A stretch of 64,000 nucleotides of DNA, from assembly GCF_019443125.1 (NCBI RefSeq), contig NZ_JAHYXK010000001.1:1-64000 (forward strand), written 5' to 3'. Both the position numbers and the translations under genes were made by a program. This document shows positions 33,008 to 40,959 of this stretch, piece by piece (positions within the stretch are counted from its first letter, which is position 1; each line of letters starts with the position of its first letter). Origin of the DNA: Pontibacter aydingkolensis. Lineage in GTDB: Bacteria > Bacteroidota > Bacteroidia > Cytophagales > Hymenobacteraceae. Below the pieces are notes generated by a model. That model made no database searches. It was not told the origin of the DNA and saw nothing but the letters and a program-made list of their open reading frames with translations.

Positions 33008-35737
33008 TTAATTCACAAGCCTGAAACTGATCTTCTGCAGCTCATTCCGGAACACCTTGTATAAAGTATAATCGTTGGAAGCCTCGTTGCGGTAAACAAT
33101 AACAGGCTTGCTATTTTCGAGGGTGCTGTTGCCTACCAGTTTGCCTTTGCTGGTGTAGAGATAGGTTTTCTGAGGGCCGGTTTCTGTTATGACGTATAGC
33201 TTGTTGTCACCGCCGAAATGGAAATACTGTACTATTTTAGGTGCAGAGGTAACATAGCGCTTCTCAAACTGCAGGTTCAGGTCCTGATCAAAGACGGCTA
33301 CCTTGCCTTGCTCCTGCCGCACGATCACAAACGATTTTCCATTGTTGCCTTCTGCCTCCAGGTCAAAAAAGGCGCTCTTGCTTGGCCTCACCAGCTGCTC
33401 ACGTGTAATTAGTTTGCCCTGCAGGTTAAAAGTAGTTACGCTGCCATACTTTGTAACCACCGTAACCTCTGTTTTGCGCAGATCGGCACCGGCTTTTACA
33501 AAAGCACCAGACGTTAGCGGTGATCTCAGGTTCATCGGGAAACCGGGGTACACCTCGCCTCGCGGGTTTAGGGCATAAACGTAACCATTCTCAAGCAATA
33601 CCAGAATTACATCGCGCCCACTCACACGCACATGCTGTGGCTCTGTTGCCAGGCGGTAATCCATGCGCCGCGGCTGCCATCCATCAATGGCATTGCCCCT
33701 GATATCGTACATGTACAGGTTGCCCAGATAATCGTCTACAAGCAGGCGGTAATCCTGGTTTTTCTCATAATCAAATACCGCCAGGTGCTGTATATTAAGC
33801 GTATCGCCGATGTTAAACGGGAAATTCTCGAGGTTCTGCCCCTGGTTGTTGATGGCATGAATGCGGTTGGCAGTAGCAAAAAGGTAGCGCAGTTTATTAT
33901 CAGCCCCCAGTTCAACCTGCTTTATACTTCCCCTTATAGTACTTCCCACAGTATCTACCCAGCCACGTTTTCCAGTTGCCAAAATATTTATCAAAACGTT
34001 AGAAGAGTCTTGCACTACAACTTCGCGGCTGCGGTCTACGGCATTTTGGATTGCAAATGGCCTGGAGCTAATCCGCGACTCAAATGGTATAGTAAGTTCT
34101 GTGGCAAAGGCATCTTCTCCGCTAATGGCTCCGCTGTCCTGCTTCCGGAAAACAAAGCTTGTATAGTATTGCTTGCCTGCATTGGAAAACTGGAAACTTA
34201 CCTGATTAAAGCGTTTGATCAGGGTGGAATTTTGCAGCAGGTCTTCGCGACTGTTTTCGGTCATGTAGCGACTCAGTACATACCAGGCATTCACCGTATT
34301 AAGGTATAAACTGAAATTGCCTTCCTGCAGGGTTTCCTCTAAAAAGGCTTTTTGCGCTACAGATTTCCCCCATACATTGTCAGCAGAAATATCATCGAGC
34401 AGGTCCCGGAGCGTGGCAACCTCATCAGAAAAAACAGTATAGCCATCTATCTGCACTATATAGCTTTGCTCAAACCCCGCGAACAGGCTGCCAAACAGTT
34501 TGGCAGGCAAATCCGGTACCTCTATCATCTGGATAGTATAGCTGCCATACTTTTCGGTGTAGGGTTTCTTTTTGCGGGAGGCCAGTACCTGTTTGTTTAG
34601 TTTCTCAAGCAACCGCCGGACCAAATCGGGGTTTTCGGTATGGGCAAATACTACTTTTTCGGGGCTTGCATTTATCGAGCTCGACTCCATGTAAGCCAAT
34701 GCTAACTCATTGTTAAACGCCAGGGCCAGGCTATCCAGCGTGGCACCGTAAGCCGAGCCGGCTGCCTCTTTACGGTTTGGCTGTATCTTCAGCTTTGCAA
34801 CCTCCTCCAGGCCAAAGTGCATCAGCATGGCGGTGCGATTAGGCAGGTAATTCTTTACGCCAAGGGCTCTCGGTTTTACTGGGGCAATGTTGTTATGGAA
34901 TGAGTTCTTTAAATTTTCAGGCTCTGAAAAGCCATTCAGAAATATCTTGTCCTTTTCCAGCTTTAGTTCCAGCATGGCAGAACTGCTCAGGCTACTGAGG
35001 TAACGCACCTGCGGCATCAGGTCTTCGCTTAAAAACAGCCCCAGCACGTCAGGCAGGGCACGGTAGTTTATAAATACGTTGGCGTATACTTCAGGCTGAG
35101 TAAGGTAATTGGTACTTTTAAAACCGGCGGCTATAGACACAGGCTTGCCCCTGCCAATGCGTCGCACGATCTCCTCTATCAGCACCGGCGACTGGCTAAG
35201 TATAATATTATTGTGATATGTAAAGTATGTAAAGCGTGTGCCTAAGCGGGTATTGGTAACATCTGTAAGCAAAACATCCTGGTATTGCCGGCTTTCCTGT
35301 TCAAAAATATTGCTCTTGTTAATATTATCTACAAGGTTCCGGAAAAAGCGATGCTCTCCCACAGAGTTTACCGGTATGTAGTGCACAAACTCTACATTTG
35401 TTTTGCCAATAACGTGAATTGAGGTAAGGATATTTTTTTTATCCAGGAAGCGTTCGCGGCGCTGGCTACCCGGCGATACACTGTCCAGGTAAACCATATT
35501 CTCTTCAAAACGCTGATAAGCCGATAGGGCTGAAAAGCTCTCCTGCAGGCTTGTTTCCTTCAGGTGTTCTACCAGGGCCGTGTGGTTGTTTGTCTCTACT
35601 ACAAAAGCGGCGCTTTCGGGCACCATTGCCCACAGGTCCACCTTTTCGCGGGAGTCTTTCCAGCGGTTAAACCCATAGTAGGCCAGCGATGCCAGCACAA
35701 CAAAGCCAATGAAGAAGAATACGATGCGTTTCGGCAT
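33008..35737 (-). CDS. Large membrane-anchored protein (DUF3352-like N-part, propeller-like C-part)
   Basis: About 909 aa, one N-terminal helix (IVFFFIGFVVLASLAYYGF) with the rest probably periplasmic. Residues up to about 560 resemble DUF3352-type proteins found in Bacteroidota (WAMVPESAAFVVETNN at the start). The C-terminal 350 residues contain repeated blade-like phrases with Asp-Gly/Pro turns (LLVDDYLGNLYMYDIRGNAIDGW; LLENGYVYALNPRGEVYPGFP), suggesting a PQQ/WD-like propeller. Function is unknown. A minus-strand TAAGTTTG box at 35757-35764 favours the ATG at 35737 over 35746. Confidence 0.75.
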   Translation of the reverse strand: MPKRIVFFFIGFVVLASLAYYGFNRWKDSREKVDLWAMVPESAAFVVETNNHTALVEHLKETSLQESFSALSAYQRFEENMVYLDSVSPGSQRRERFLDKKNILTSIHVIGKTNVEFVHYIPVNSVGEHRFFRNLVDNINKSNIFEQESRQYQDVLLTDVTNTRLGTRFTYFTYHNNIILSQSPVLIEEIVRRIGRGKPVSIAAGFKSTNYLTQPEVYANVFINYRALPDVLGLFLSEDLMPQVRYLSSLSSSAMLELKLEKDKIFLNGFSEPENLKNSFHNNIAPVKPRALGVKNYLPNRTAMLMHFGLEEVAKLKIQPNRKEAAGSAYGATLDSLALAFNNELALAYMESSSINASPEKVVFAHTENPDLVRRLLEKLNKQVLASRKKKPYTEKYGSYTIQMIEVPDLPAKLFGSLFAGFEQSYIVQIDGYTVFSDEVATLRDLLDDISADNVWGKSVAQKAFLEETLQEGNFSLYLNTVNAWYVLSRYMTENSREDLLQNSTLIKRFNQVSFQFSNAGKQYYTSFVFRKQDSGAISGEDAFATELTIPFESRISSRPFAIQNAVDRSREVVVQDSSNVLINILATGKRGWVDTVGSTIRGSIKQVELGADNKLRYLFATANRIHAINNQGQNLENFPFNIGDTLNIQHLAVFDYEKNQDYRLLVDDYLGNLYMYDIRGNAIDGWQPRRMDYRLATEPQHVRVSGRDVILVLLENGYVYALNPRGEVYPGFPMNLRSPLTSGAFVKAGADLRKTEVTVVTKYGSVTTFNLQGKLITREQLVRPSKSAFFDLEAEGNNGKSFVIVRQEQGKVAVFDQDLNLQFEKRYVTSAPKIVQYFHFGGDNKLYVITETGPQKTYLYTSKGKLVGNSTLENSKPVIVYRNEASNDYTLYKVFRNELQKISFRLVN

Positions 35738-35756
35738 ATTCAGCAATTAGGGATTA

Positions 35757-35764
35757 CAAACTTA
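35757..35764 (-). promoter_or_regulatory. Candidate -7 box (TAAGTTTG)
   Basis: Minus-strand TAAGTTTG, matching TAnnTTTG, 20 bases before the ATG at 35737 of the large membrane-anchored protein. Confidence 0.45.
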
Positions 35765-35897
35765 GGCTTTTTTTTGAATACTGACAGCTTTACCCTTGGG
35801 TATTGGAGCTATTATGTAAGCCATTTTTATACTTTGTGCACAGGCAACTATAACCCTGAAGCAAGCACACGTATAAATATCCAAAACGAAGAGACCC

Positions 35898-36779
35898 ATG
35901 TATAAAATTCTTGTTCCGGTAGATTTTACAGATAACTCCACTAAAGCCAGCCACTATGCCCTGGCACTGGCCACTGCTGCTCCACAGGCACAACTACTGC
36001 TATTGCACTGCTCCCACGATTATCTTGCAGACGCTGATACGGACCTTCCGCCTCTTGAAATGACTGCATCGGAGGAAGTGGCAGAGCGTGTTATAAACCG
36101 GAACGTGACAGAAGCAGAGGATGAACTGGAAGAACTTTACCAGCTCATGCGCACAGAGGCATCAGTACGAAATACCCATACCCGAATAGACCGCGCTTTT
36201 ATACATGGCTTGCCTGAAGAGGTGATACTCGACGAAGCAAAACGCTTTAAACCCGACCTGGTAATTATGGGCACCAAAGGTGAGTCTAATTTCTCCCGTT
36301 CTTTTTTTGGCACAGTTACTACCAAGGTAGTGCAGGAGCTAAATATTCCAGTGCTTACTATACCACTCTCCTACGAAGGCACCCAACTGAAAAATGTAGC
36401 CTATGCCTCCGACTTCGACAAAACCGACAGCAGGGTCATAGCGCAACTGCTACAATTGCTCGAGCCATTCAGGCCCCGCCTGCATTGTGTGCACATCAGC
36501 AAGTCAGACAGCAAACAGGACCAGCAGAACCTCACCGCCTTACAGGAGAAATTCGCGCAGCATCACCCGAAGGCAAGTATAAATTATACTTTACTGGAGG
36601 GTGATAATGTAGCCAAGACCTTGCAGGAGTACATCCAAAAGCAACAGATTGACCTGCTTGCCCTTACAACGCACAAACGCAGTGGTCTTAGCTCCATTTT
36701 AAACCCAAGCCTGGCGCAGAAGCTTGTACTGGAGTCGGAGGTACCGTTGCTGGTGTTCCACTCTCCGGAGGAAGTATAA
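35898..36779 (+). CDS. Universal stress protein with two Usp domains
   Basis: 293 aa tandem UspA protein, cytosolic. Domain 1 (about 1-155) begins YKILVPVDFTDNSTKASHYAL and carries the ATP-binding signature GTKGESNFSRSFFGTVTTKV. Domain 2 (about 160-290) is more degenerate (TTHKRSGLSSILNPSLAQKLV) and may not bind ATP. Usp proteins support survival during starvation and stress. Its stop lies in an AAGTATAA word. An imperfect inverted repeat follows. Confidence 0.9.
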   Translation: MYKILVPVDFTDNSTKASHYALALATAAPQAQLLLLHCSHDYLADADTDLPPLEMTASEEVAERVINRNVTEAEDELEELYQLMRTEASVRNTHTRIDRAFIHGLPEEVILDEAKRFKPDLVIMGTKGESNFSRSFFGTVTTKVVQELNIPVLTIPLSYEGTQLKNVAYASDFDKTDSRVIAQLLQLLEPFRPRLHCVHISKSDSKQDQQNLTALQEKFAQHHPKASINYTLLEGDNVAKTLQEYIQKQQIDLLALTTHKRSGLSSILNPSLAQKLVLESEVPLLVFHSPEEV

Positions 36780-36808
36780 AAGCGTAGCAGGATTGTAAAG
36801 GACAATTT

Positions 36809-36883
36809 GACAAAAGACTTTGTGACAAAATAGGTAGTTGTTATACTGAAACTTCAGAGTTCTTTGTCATGCAGTCTTTTGTC
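36809..36883. terminator. Inverted repeat between uspA and the ATP-grasp gene
   Basis: 36809-36829 (GACAAAAGACTTTGTG...) pairs with 36863-36883 at 18 of 21 positions, with a 33-base loop. It lies between convergent stops and may end both transcripts. Similar GACAAAAGA/TTTTGTCTAA text occurs near 9376 and 23354. Confidence 0.5.
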
Positions 36884-36906
36884 TAAAAGTCACAAGGTGT
36901 TCTACC

Positions 36907-37797
36907 TTAGGCCGTAACCTGCAAGTGCTCCAGCACCGCCTGGTAGTAGCGTTCCAAAGCGCCCTCGCTGGTTGCAAGAAACAGGAATGGCTCTATCAGT
37001 TCCAGTTCCATCAGGTGCAATTCACCGTTTATCTCCACACCATCCACGCGGGCATACAGACAGCCTTGTGCAAAATTATCTACTATGTTATGCGCAGCCT
37101 CTAACAGCGCAGCAGGTGGCTCTGGTGTATGAATGGTGCCTCCAAAGAAATGCTGCACCCTGAAATCGCCGGGTTTTACTGTTTTGAGTACTGTGTGGCT
37201 GTACTCACCGTTAAAGAACAGAAACGACCACTCTCCTTTCGTTTTGATCTCCTCTACAAAAGGCTGCACCAGAAATGCCTCCTCTTGAAGCAGTTCATTT
37301 ATACTTTCCGTTTTGGCTTCGGCATCTAATGCCGAAAGGGCAAAGGTATTTTTAGCACCACCGCTCACACTTGGCTTTACAATGATTTTTTCTGAACTAA
37401 GTGTAGCAAACGCATCTGCTGCATTAAACGTGCTACCTTTTTCCAGCCACAGCGTAGGCACTATTTTCATGCCTTTGTCCTGCACATCTTTCAGGTAGCG
37501 TTTATCGGCATTCCAGCGCACTGTCTGCACCGGGTTCAGTACACGGCAGCCTAATTGCTCCAGCTTATCCAGCCAGGCATAAAAAGCATCTATTTTATCA
37601 AAGTAATCCCACGGCGATTTAAGAATGATCAGCTCAAACTGCTTCCAGTCCACCTCCGGATCGTCCCATATCTGGTAAGATACAGACAGCCCTTTTTGGG
37701 TGAGGTAGTTATACAGGTCATCGTTCTCCTGATCAGAAATTCCGCTAAAATTGCCGGTATTAAAATAAGTTATGAGTGCTATTTGTTGAATATTCAT
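36907..37797 (-). CDS. ATP-grasp ligase-like protein
   Basis: About 296 aa with a RimK/glutathione-synthetase-like ATP-grasp arrangement: an N-terminal pre-ATP-grasp part (MNIQQIALITY), WNADKRYLKDVQDKGMKIVPT at the start of the central fold, KPSVSGGAKNTF in the nucleotide loop, and the metal-binding end MELELIEPFLFL. Such enzymes form amide bonds through acyl-phosphates; the substrates are not evident. The frame reaches 37869, but I chose the ATG at 37797 because upstream residues do not resemble the family. Confidence 0.8.
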   Translation of the reverse strand: MNIQQIALITYFNTGNFSGISDQENDDLYNYLTQKGLSVSYQIWDDPEVDWKQFELIILKSPWDYFDKIDAFYAWLDKLEQLGCRVLNPVQTVRWNADKRYLKDVQDKGMKIVPTLWLEKGSTFNAADAFATLSSEKIIVKPSVSGGAKNTFALSALDAEAKTESINELLQEEAFLVQPFVEEIKTKGEWSFLFFNGEYSHTVLKTVKPGDFRVQHFFGGTIHTPEPPAALLEAAHNIVDNFAQGCLYARVDGVEINGELHLMELELIEPFLFLATSEGALERYYQAVLEHLQVTA

Positions 37798-37989
37798 ATT
37801 TGTGTAATCTTTGCGCAAAATTATGCTTTTACAGGCGCAGATACTACTGGCTAAACTACTTTTAGTCAAAACTTTTAAGCAGGCAGCACTCGTATGTATG
37901 GTATAATTTCTTAACGCCTACTTACGTTTACCATGTCTACTTTATACTTCATCAGCTGCCGCTGGAAATACAGCCTCACTATAAGGCTG

Positions 37990-38580
37990 ATGATCCTGTT
38001 GTTCCTGGTAAACACCATTGCCTCCGCATGTTCCTCTGATTCTACTGTAGATGGGGAGAACGACATGCCCCGTGAGCGCGAAACAACCCTTGAAGCCGAC
38101 ACTACCTCTACAAAAAGAAACGCAGTACCGACTACGGTAAGCCTGCTGGGTAACCCGTTTGTGGCAAACCGCAGCAAAGGAAATTTCCTGAGCTCCTACT
38201 ACGACCGCATCAACTCCGACTTTACAATTGATGCCGATCCGATAGAAAATATCCACCGCTCTACTGTTACCGACACGATCTTTACCATCCGCTTCGGCAA
38301 CTCTATGCTCGAGTTTTATGCCCCAAGCCAGACAGGTGATCTCCTTTTACAGGTAGCCGATATCAAGAACAGCGACATTACGCTTCGCAACAACATGCGC
38401 GTGGGCATGTCGCAGGCAGAGCTTATGAGCAAGCTAAAAACCTTTGGCAATGATATCAGGATCACTCAAAATCCCAACGAAGTAATTGCCTCCGGCTACG
38501 AAGGCGCCCCCACCACCCTGCACTTTTTCCTCAAAAATGGTAAAGTAAGCCGTATCCTGTATGAGGGGTATGTTGATTAA
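37990..38580 (+). CDS. Hypothetical lipoprotein
   Basis: About 196 aa from the ATG at 37990 (an in-frame ATG at 37933 is the alternative). The N-terminus MILLFLVNTIASACSSDS resembles a lipoprotein signal with Cys 14, though Ala at -3 is not ideal. A polar linker follows, then a globular part with IFTIRFGNSMLEFYAP and NNMRVGMSQAELMSKLKTFG. The latter looks like the MXAN/BamE-SmpA style GMS-x-AEL helix, but I do not assign a family. Standalone gene. Confidence 0.6.
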   Translation: MILLFLVNTIASACSSDSTVDGENDMPRERETTLEADTTSTKRNAVPTTVSLLGNPFVANRSKGNFLSSYYDRINSDFTIDADPIENIHRSTVTDTIFTIRFGNSMLEFYAPSQTGDLLLQVADIKNSDITLRNNMRVGMSQAELMSKLKTFGNDIRITQNPNEVIASGYEGAPTTLHFFLKNGKVSRILYEGYVD

Positions 38581-38627
38581 TTGTTATTTGCTAATTGTTC
38601 AATTGTTGGTTTGCAATACCGGGTCCA

Positions 38628-38835
38628 ACCACCCCTGCCCCTCCTTAACCAAGGATAGGAGTTCTGACACTACTTTAGCAAAAGTATAAACTCAGTGCAA
38701 CTGCTTAACCTCCCTTCTACCAGGATCCTTACAGGATGACAAAATGAAGGGAAAGACAGACACTATTATGATCACGCAAGACGTAGTAGTACCAGGACTT
38801 TCCTCACCTGTTATTAGGAGAGGACTGGGGTGTAC
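38628..38835. mobile_element. Diverged MITE-like element
   Basis: The left end (about 38628-38663) and the right end (about 38797-38835, inverted) resemble the 42-bp termini of 6702-7062 and 19363-19857, with more differences. CTCTCCTAATAACAGGTGA on the minus strand of the right end is the best conserved block. The interior segment 38704-38740 matches 6935-6971 at 31 of 37 positions. There is no ORF. Boundaries are approximate. It occupies most of the 353-base gap before dtd. Confidence 0.5.
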
Positions 38836-38899
38836 AGCTGGGGTAGTTGTCTCACACTGAAATTTAACAATCAGCAACCAGCAATAAACAATCAATTCC

Positions 38900-38907
38900 T
38901 ACCTTTG
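38900..38907 (+). promoter_or_regulatory. Candidate -7 box (TACCTTTG) for dtd-mazG
   Basis: Exact TAnnTTTG match 26 bases before the dtd ATG. Same octamer as upstream of the fur/prx pair. Confidence 0.5.
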
Positions 38908-38933
38908 CCCAGGAACCAACGAGTAGTATAAGT

Positions 38934-39392
38934 ATGCGAGCAGTAATTCAGCGGGTAACACAGGCATCTGTTGAGGTAGAGAAAAAGATAAAAGGCCAGA
39001 TTGATAAAGGCCTGTTGCTTTTAGTTGGCATTTGCCCTGACGATACCGAAGAAGACCTGAAGTGGTTAGCTACCAAAGTTGCTCAGCTCCGGATATTCAG
39101 CGATGAGAACGATAAGATGAACCTGAGCGTGCAGGATGTGCAGGGAGATATACTTGTTATCAGCCAATTCACGCTATATGCCAACACAAAAAAAGGTAAT
39201 CGCCCTTCTTATGTTAATGCTGCTCCTCCTGCTATTGCCATACCTTTGTACGAGCGTTTTGTAACTATACTCGAAAGCGTTTTGGGCAAACCCGTACAAA
39301 CTGGTGAGTTCGGTGCCGACATGAAAGTATCGCTGTTAAACGACGGCCCTGTAACTATAATCATGGACACTAAAAATAAAGACAACTTCTAA
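38934..39392 (+). CDS. dtd: D-aminoacyl-tRNA deacylase
   Basis: 152 aa. DTD removes D-amino acids (and glycine from tRNA-Ala) mischarged onto tRNA. The two active-site motifs are present: SQFTLYA (with the invariant SQxTL) and NDGPVTII (variant of NxGPVT). The N-terminus MRAVIQRVTQASVEV is textbook. It is followed one base after the stop by the MazG-like gene, so both are co-transcribed. Confidence 0.96.
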   Translation: MRAVIQRVTQASVEVEKKIKGQIDKGLLLLVGICPDDTEEDLKWLATKVAQLRIFSDENDKMNLSVQDVQGDILVISQFTLYANTKKGNRPSYVNAAPPAIAIPLYERFVTILESVLGKPVQTGEFGADMKVSLLNDGPVTIIMDTKNKDNF

Positions 39393-39393
39393 C

Positions 39394-39720
39394 ATGACCA
39401 TAGCAGAAGCACAAGCCATAGTTGATAACTGGATCAAAGAGAACGGAGTGCGTTATTTTAACGAGCTCACCAACTTAGCTATACTTACCGAAGAGGTTGG
39501 CGAAGTGGCCCGCATCATAGCACGGCAGTATGGCGAACAGTCTTTTAAGAAAAGCGATGAAGGCAAACAACTCTCCGATGAACTGGCTGATGTGCTTTTT
39601 GTATTGATTTGTCTTGCCAACCAAACCGGTATCAACTTAACAGAGGCGCTACAAAAAAACCTGGAGAAAAAGACCACCCGCGACAGACAGCGCCATAAGG
39701 AAAATGAGAAACTGAAATGA
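39394..39720 (+). CDS. MazG-like nucleotide pyrophosphohydrolase
   Basis: 108 aa single-domain MazG-like all-alpha NTP pyrophosphatase. The metal-binding glutamates are in LTEEVGEVARII and the ExxD-type motif in LSDELADVLFVLICLANQ. These enzymes hydrolyse (d)NTPs to NMPs and can clean aberrant nucleotides. It is coupled to dtd, a sensible pairing of two quality-control enzymes. A TAGAGAGTTTGGGAGTTAG linker follows immediately after the stop. Confidence 0.88.
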   Translation: MTIAEAQAIVDNWIKENGVRYFNELTNLAILTEEVGEVARIIARQYGEQSFKKSDEGKQLSDELADVLFVLICLANQTGINLTEALQKNLEKKTTRDRQRHKENEKLK

Positions 39721-39940
39721 GTTAGAGAGTTTGGGAGTTAGAAAGGTAGAGAAGTATAGAGTTACCTTTCGTAGAGACGCAATATTTTGCTTCTTTTTAC
39801 ATGAGAGATTTTCAATGCGGTTCCGGAAGCTCTTAGAACAGCTAAGTATGGCAGCAGTTTTCAACTGCTTTGCTTTGAAAAAACAAGTATTGTGATGGCC
39901 CAGGCTATACTTTATACTTTGATAATTATCGGTAAAGTAT

Positions 39941-39973
39941 AACACACCCCTACCCCTCTCAAGAGGGGAATTA
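39941..39973 (+). repeat. Short REP-like repeat, copy 3
   Basis: 33 bases, AACACACCCCTACCCC then a CCCCTCTCAAGAGGGG hairpin and AATTA. It equals 6861-6893 at 32 of 33 positions; here the hairpin is the better paired. Confidence 0.85.
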
Positions 39974-40089
39974 CCCAGAAAGTATAAATCTCTTAAAGTA
40001 TACTTTTCTGCTCACGCAGAAAGCCTTTACAAACTGGCCTCATGCATAGCCACAAGTTACGCTTCGCTAAACTCAAGGCAGGGTTTAAT

Positions 40090-40119
40090 GTAAAAGACGC
40101 AAAATATTGCGTCTTTTAC
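40090..40119. terminator. Perfect hairpin between mazG-like gene and comB
   Basis: GTAAAAGACGCAA (40090-40102), loop AATA, TTGCGTCTTTTAC (40107-40119): 13 perfect pairs with A-run and T-run on both arms. It suits termination of the two convergent units in both directions. Confidence 0.85.
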
Positions 40120-40162
40120 ATGAGGTAATACCCAATTTTCCACCTTTTCCCTCTCTACCTTT

Positions 40163-40888
40163 TTACCCCTTTACCTCTCTAACTCCAATGTCCACCAGCC
40201 TATCCTGTTGCCAAACTGGTAAAACACCAAACTTATCGTGCTGCAGGCAAAACTCTATGTCTTTATGTATTTCGAGGTTCTCCAGGCGGCGAACGTGCGA
40301 GGACTGGCGTAGGAAAGTTACTAAGTCTTGTTTGGCAGTCTGGTACAAGTATAGCGAGGCAAGTGTAGCATCATTTTCAAAAGAAAAAGCCTGCTGCAGG
40401 CGTTCCACCAAAGCACCGGCATACAAGGTATCCTCCAGGTTAAACTTGCCTTTCCAGCCGGCGCACACAATCAGCACATCCAACTGTAGTTCCTGCAAAT
40501 GATTAGCTACTGCCTGTAGGTTCAGAAAAGAACCTACAATTATTTCATCAGCCTCCATAGATAAATGGATAGCACGTGTGCCGTTTGTCGTAGTAATGGC
40601 GATAGTTCTGCCTTGCACATTGCCGTTCATGTAGGCAAACGGAGAGTTGCCCAGGTCAAAACCTTCTGCTTTTACACCGTCACGTTCTGCGGCTATCAGG
40701 CAACCTTTAGCAGCATAGGCCTGGCACTCTTCCAGCTTCATCACCGGGAAAATATCCGTAGCGCCATGCGCAAAAGCCGTAACCATTGTAGAGGTAGCAC
40801 GCAGAATATCCACTGCCACCACTGCCTTTCCCTTCAAATCATACAAGTGCAACAGCTCCGGGCTATAGCACACATCTATACTTGGCAT
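40163..40888 (-). CDS. comB: 2-phosphosulfolactate phosphatase
   Basis: About 241 aa ComB, which dephosphorylates 2-phospho-3-sulfolactate to sulfolactate. Family marks are VDILRATSTM (with the conserved Asp and Arg), AERDGVKAEGFDLGNSPFAY, TTTNGTRAI and VCAGWKGKFNLEDTLYAG. ComA, which makes its substrate, is not in the window. In methanogens this leads to coenzyme M; in bacteria it is tied to sulfolactate, and a link with sulfonolipid metabolism in Bacteroidota is speculation. I prefer the ATG at 40888 over 40912. The last codons and stop lie in a dispersed linker sequence. Confidence 0.88.
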   Translation of the reverse strand: MPSIDVCYSPELLHLYDLKGKAVVAVDILRATSTMVTAFAHGATDIFPVMKLEECQAYAAKGCLIAAERDGVKAEGFDLGNSPFAYMNGNVQGRTIAITTTNGTRAIHLSMEADEIIVGSFLNLQAVANHLQELQLDVLIVCAGWKGKFNLEDTLYAGALVERLQQAFSFENDATLASLYLYQTAKQDLVTFLRQSSHVRRLENLEIHKDIEFCLQHDKFGVLPVWQQDRLVDIGVREVKG

Positions 40889-40895
40889 TTTATTT

Positions 40896-40954
40896 CGTTG
40901 TTGGTTGATCATTATTCGTTAATTGGAAAATCGAACAACGAATAACGATCAACG
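40896..40954. repeat. Linker-type inverted repeat between gcvT and comB
   Basis: 40896-40920 (CGTTGTTGGTTGATCATTAT...) pairs imperfectly with 40937-40954 (AACGAATAACGATCAACG, 16 of 18 in the outer part). The text recurs in looser form at 9142-9172 and 38581-38612. Confidence 0.5.
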
Positions 40955-40959
40955 ATTAA

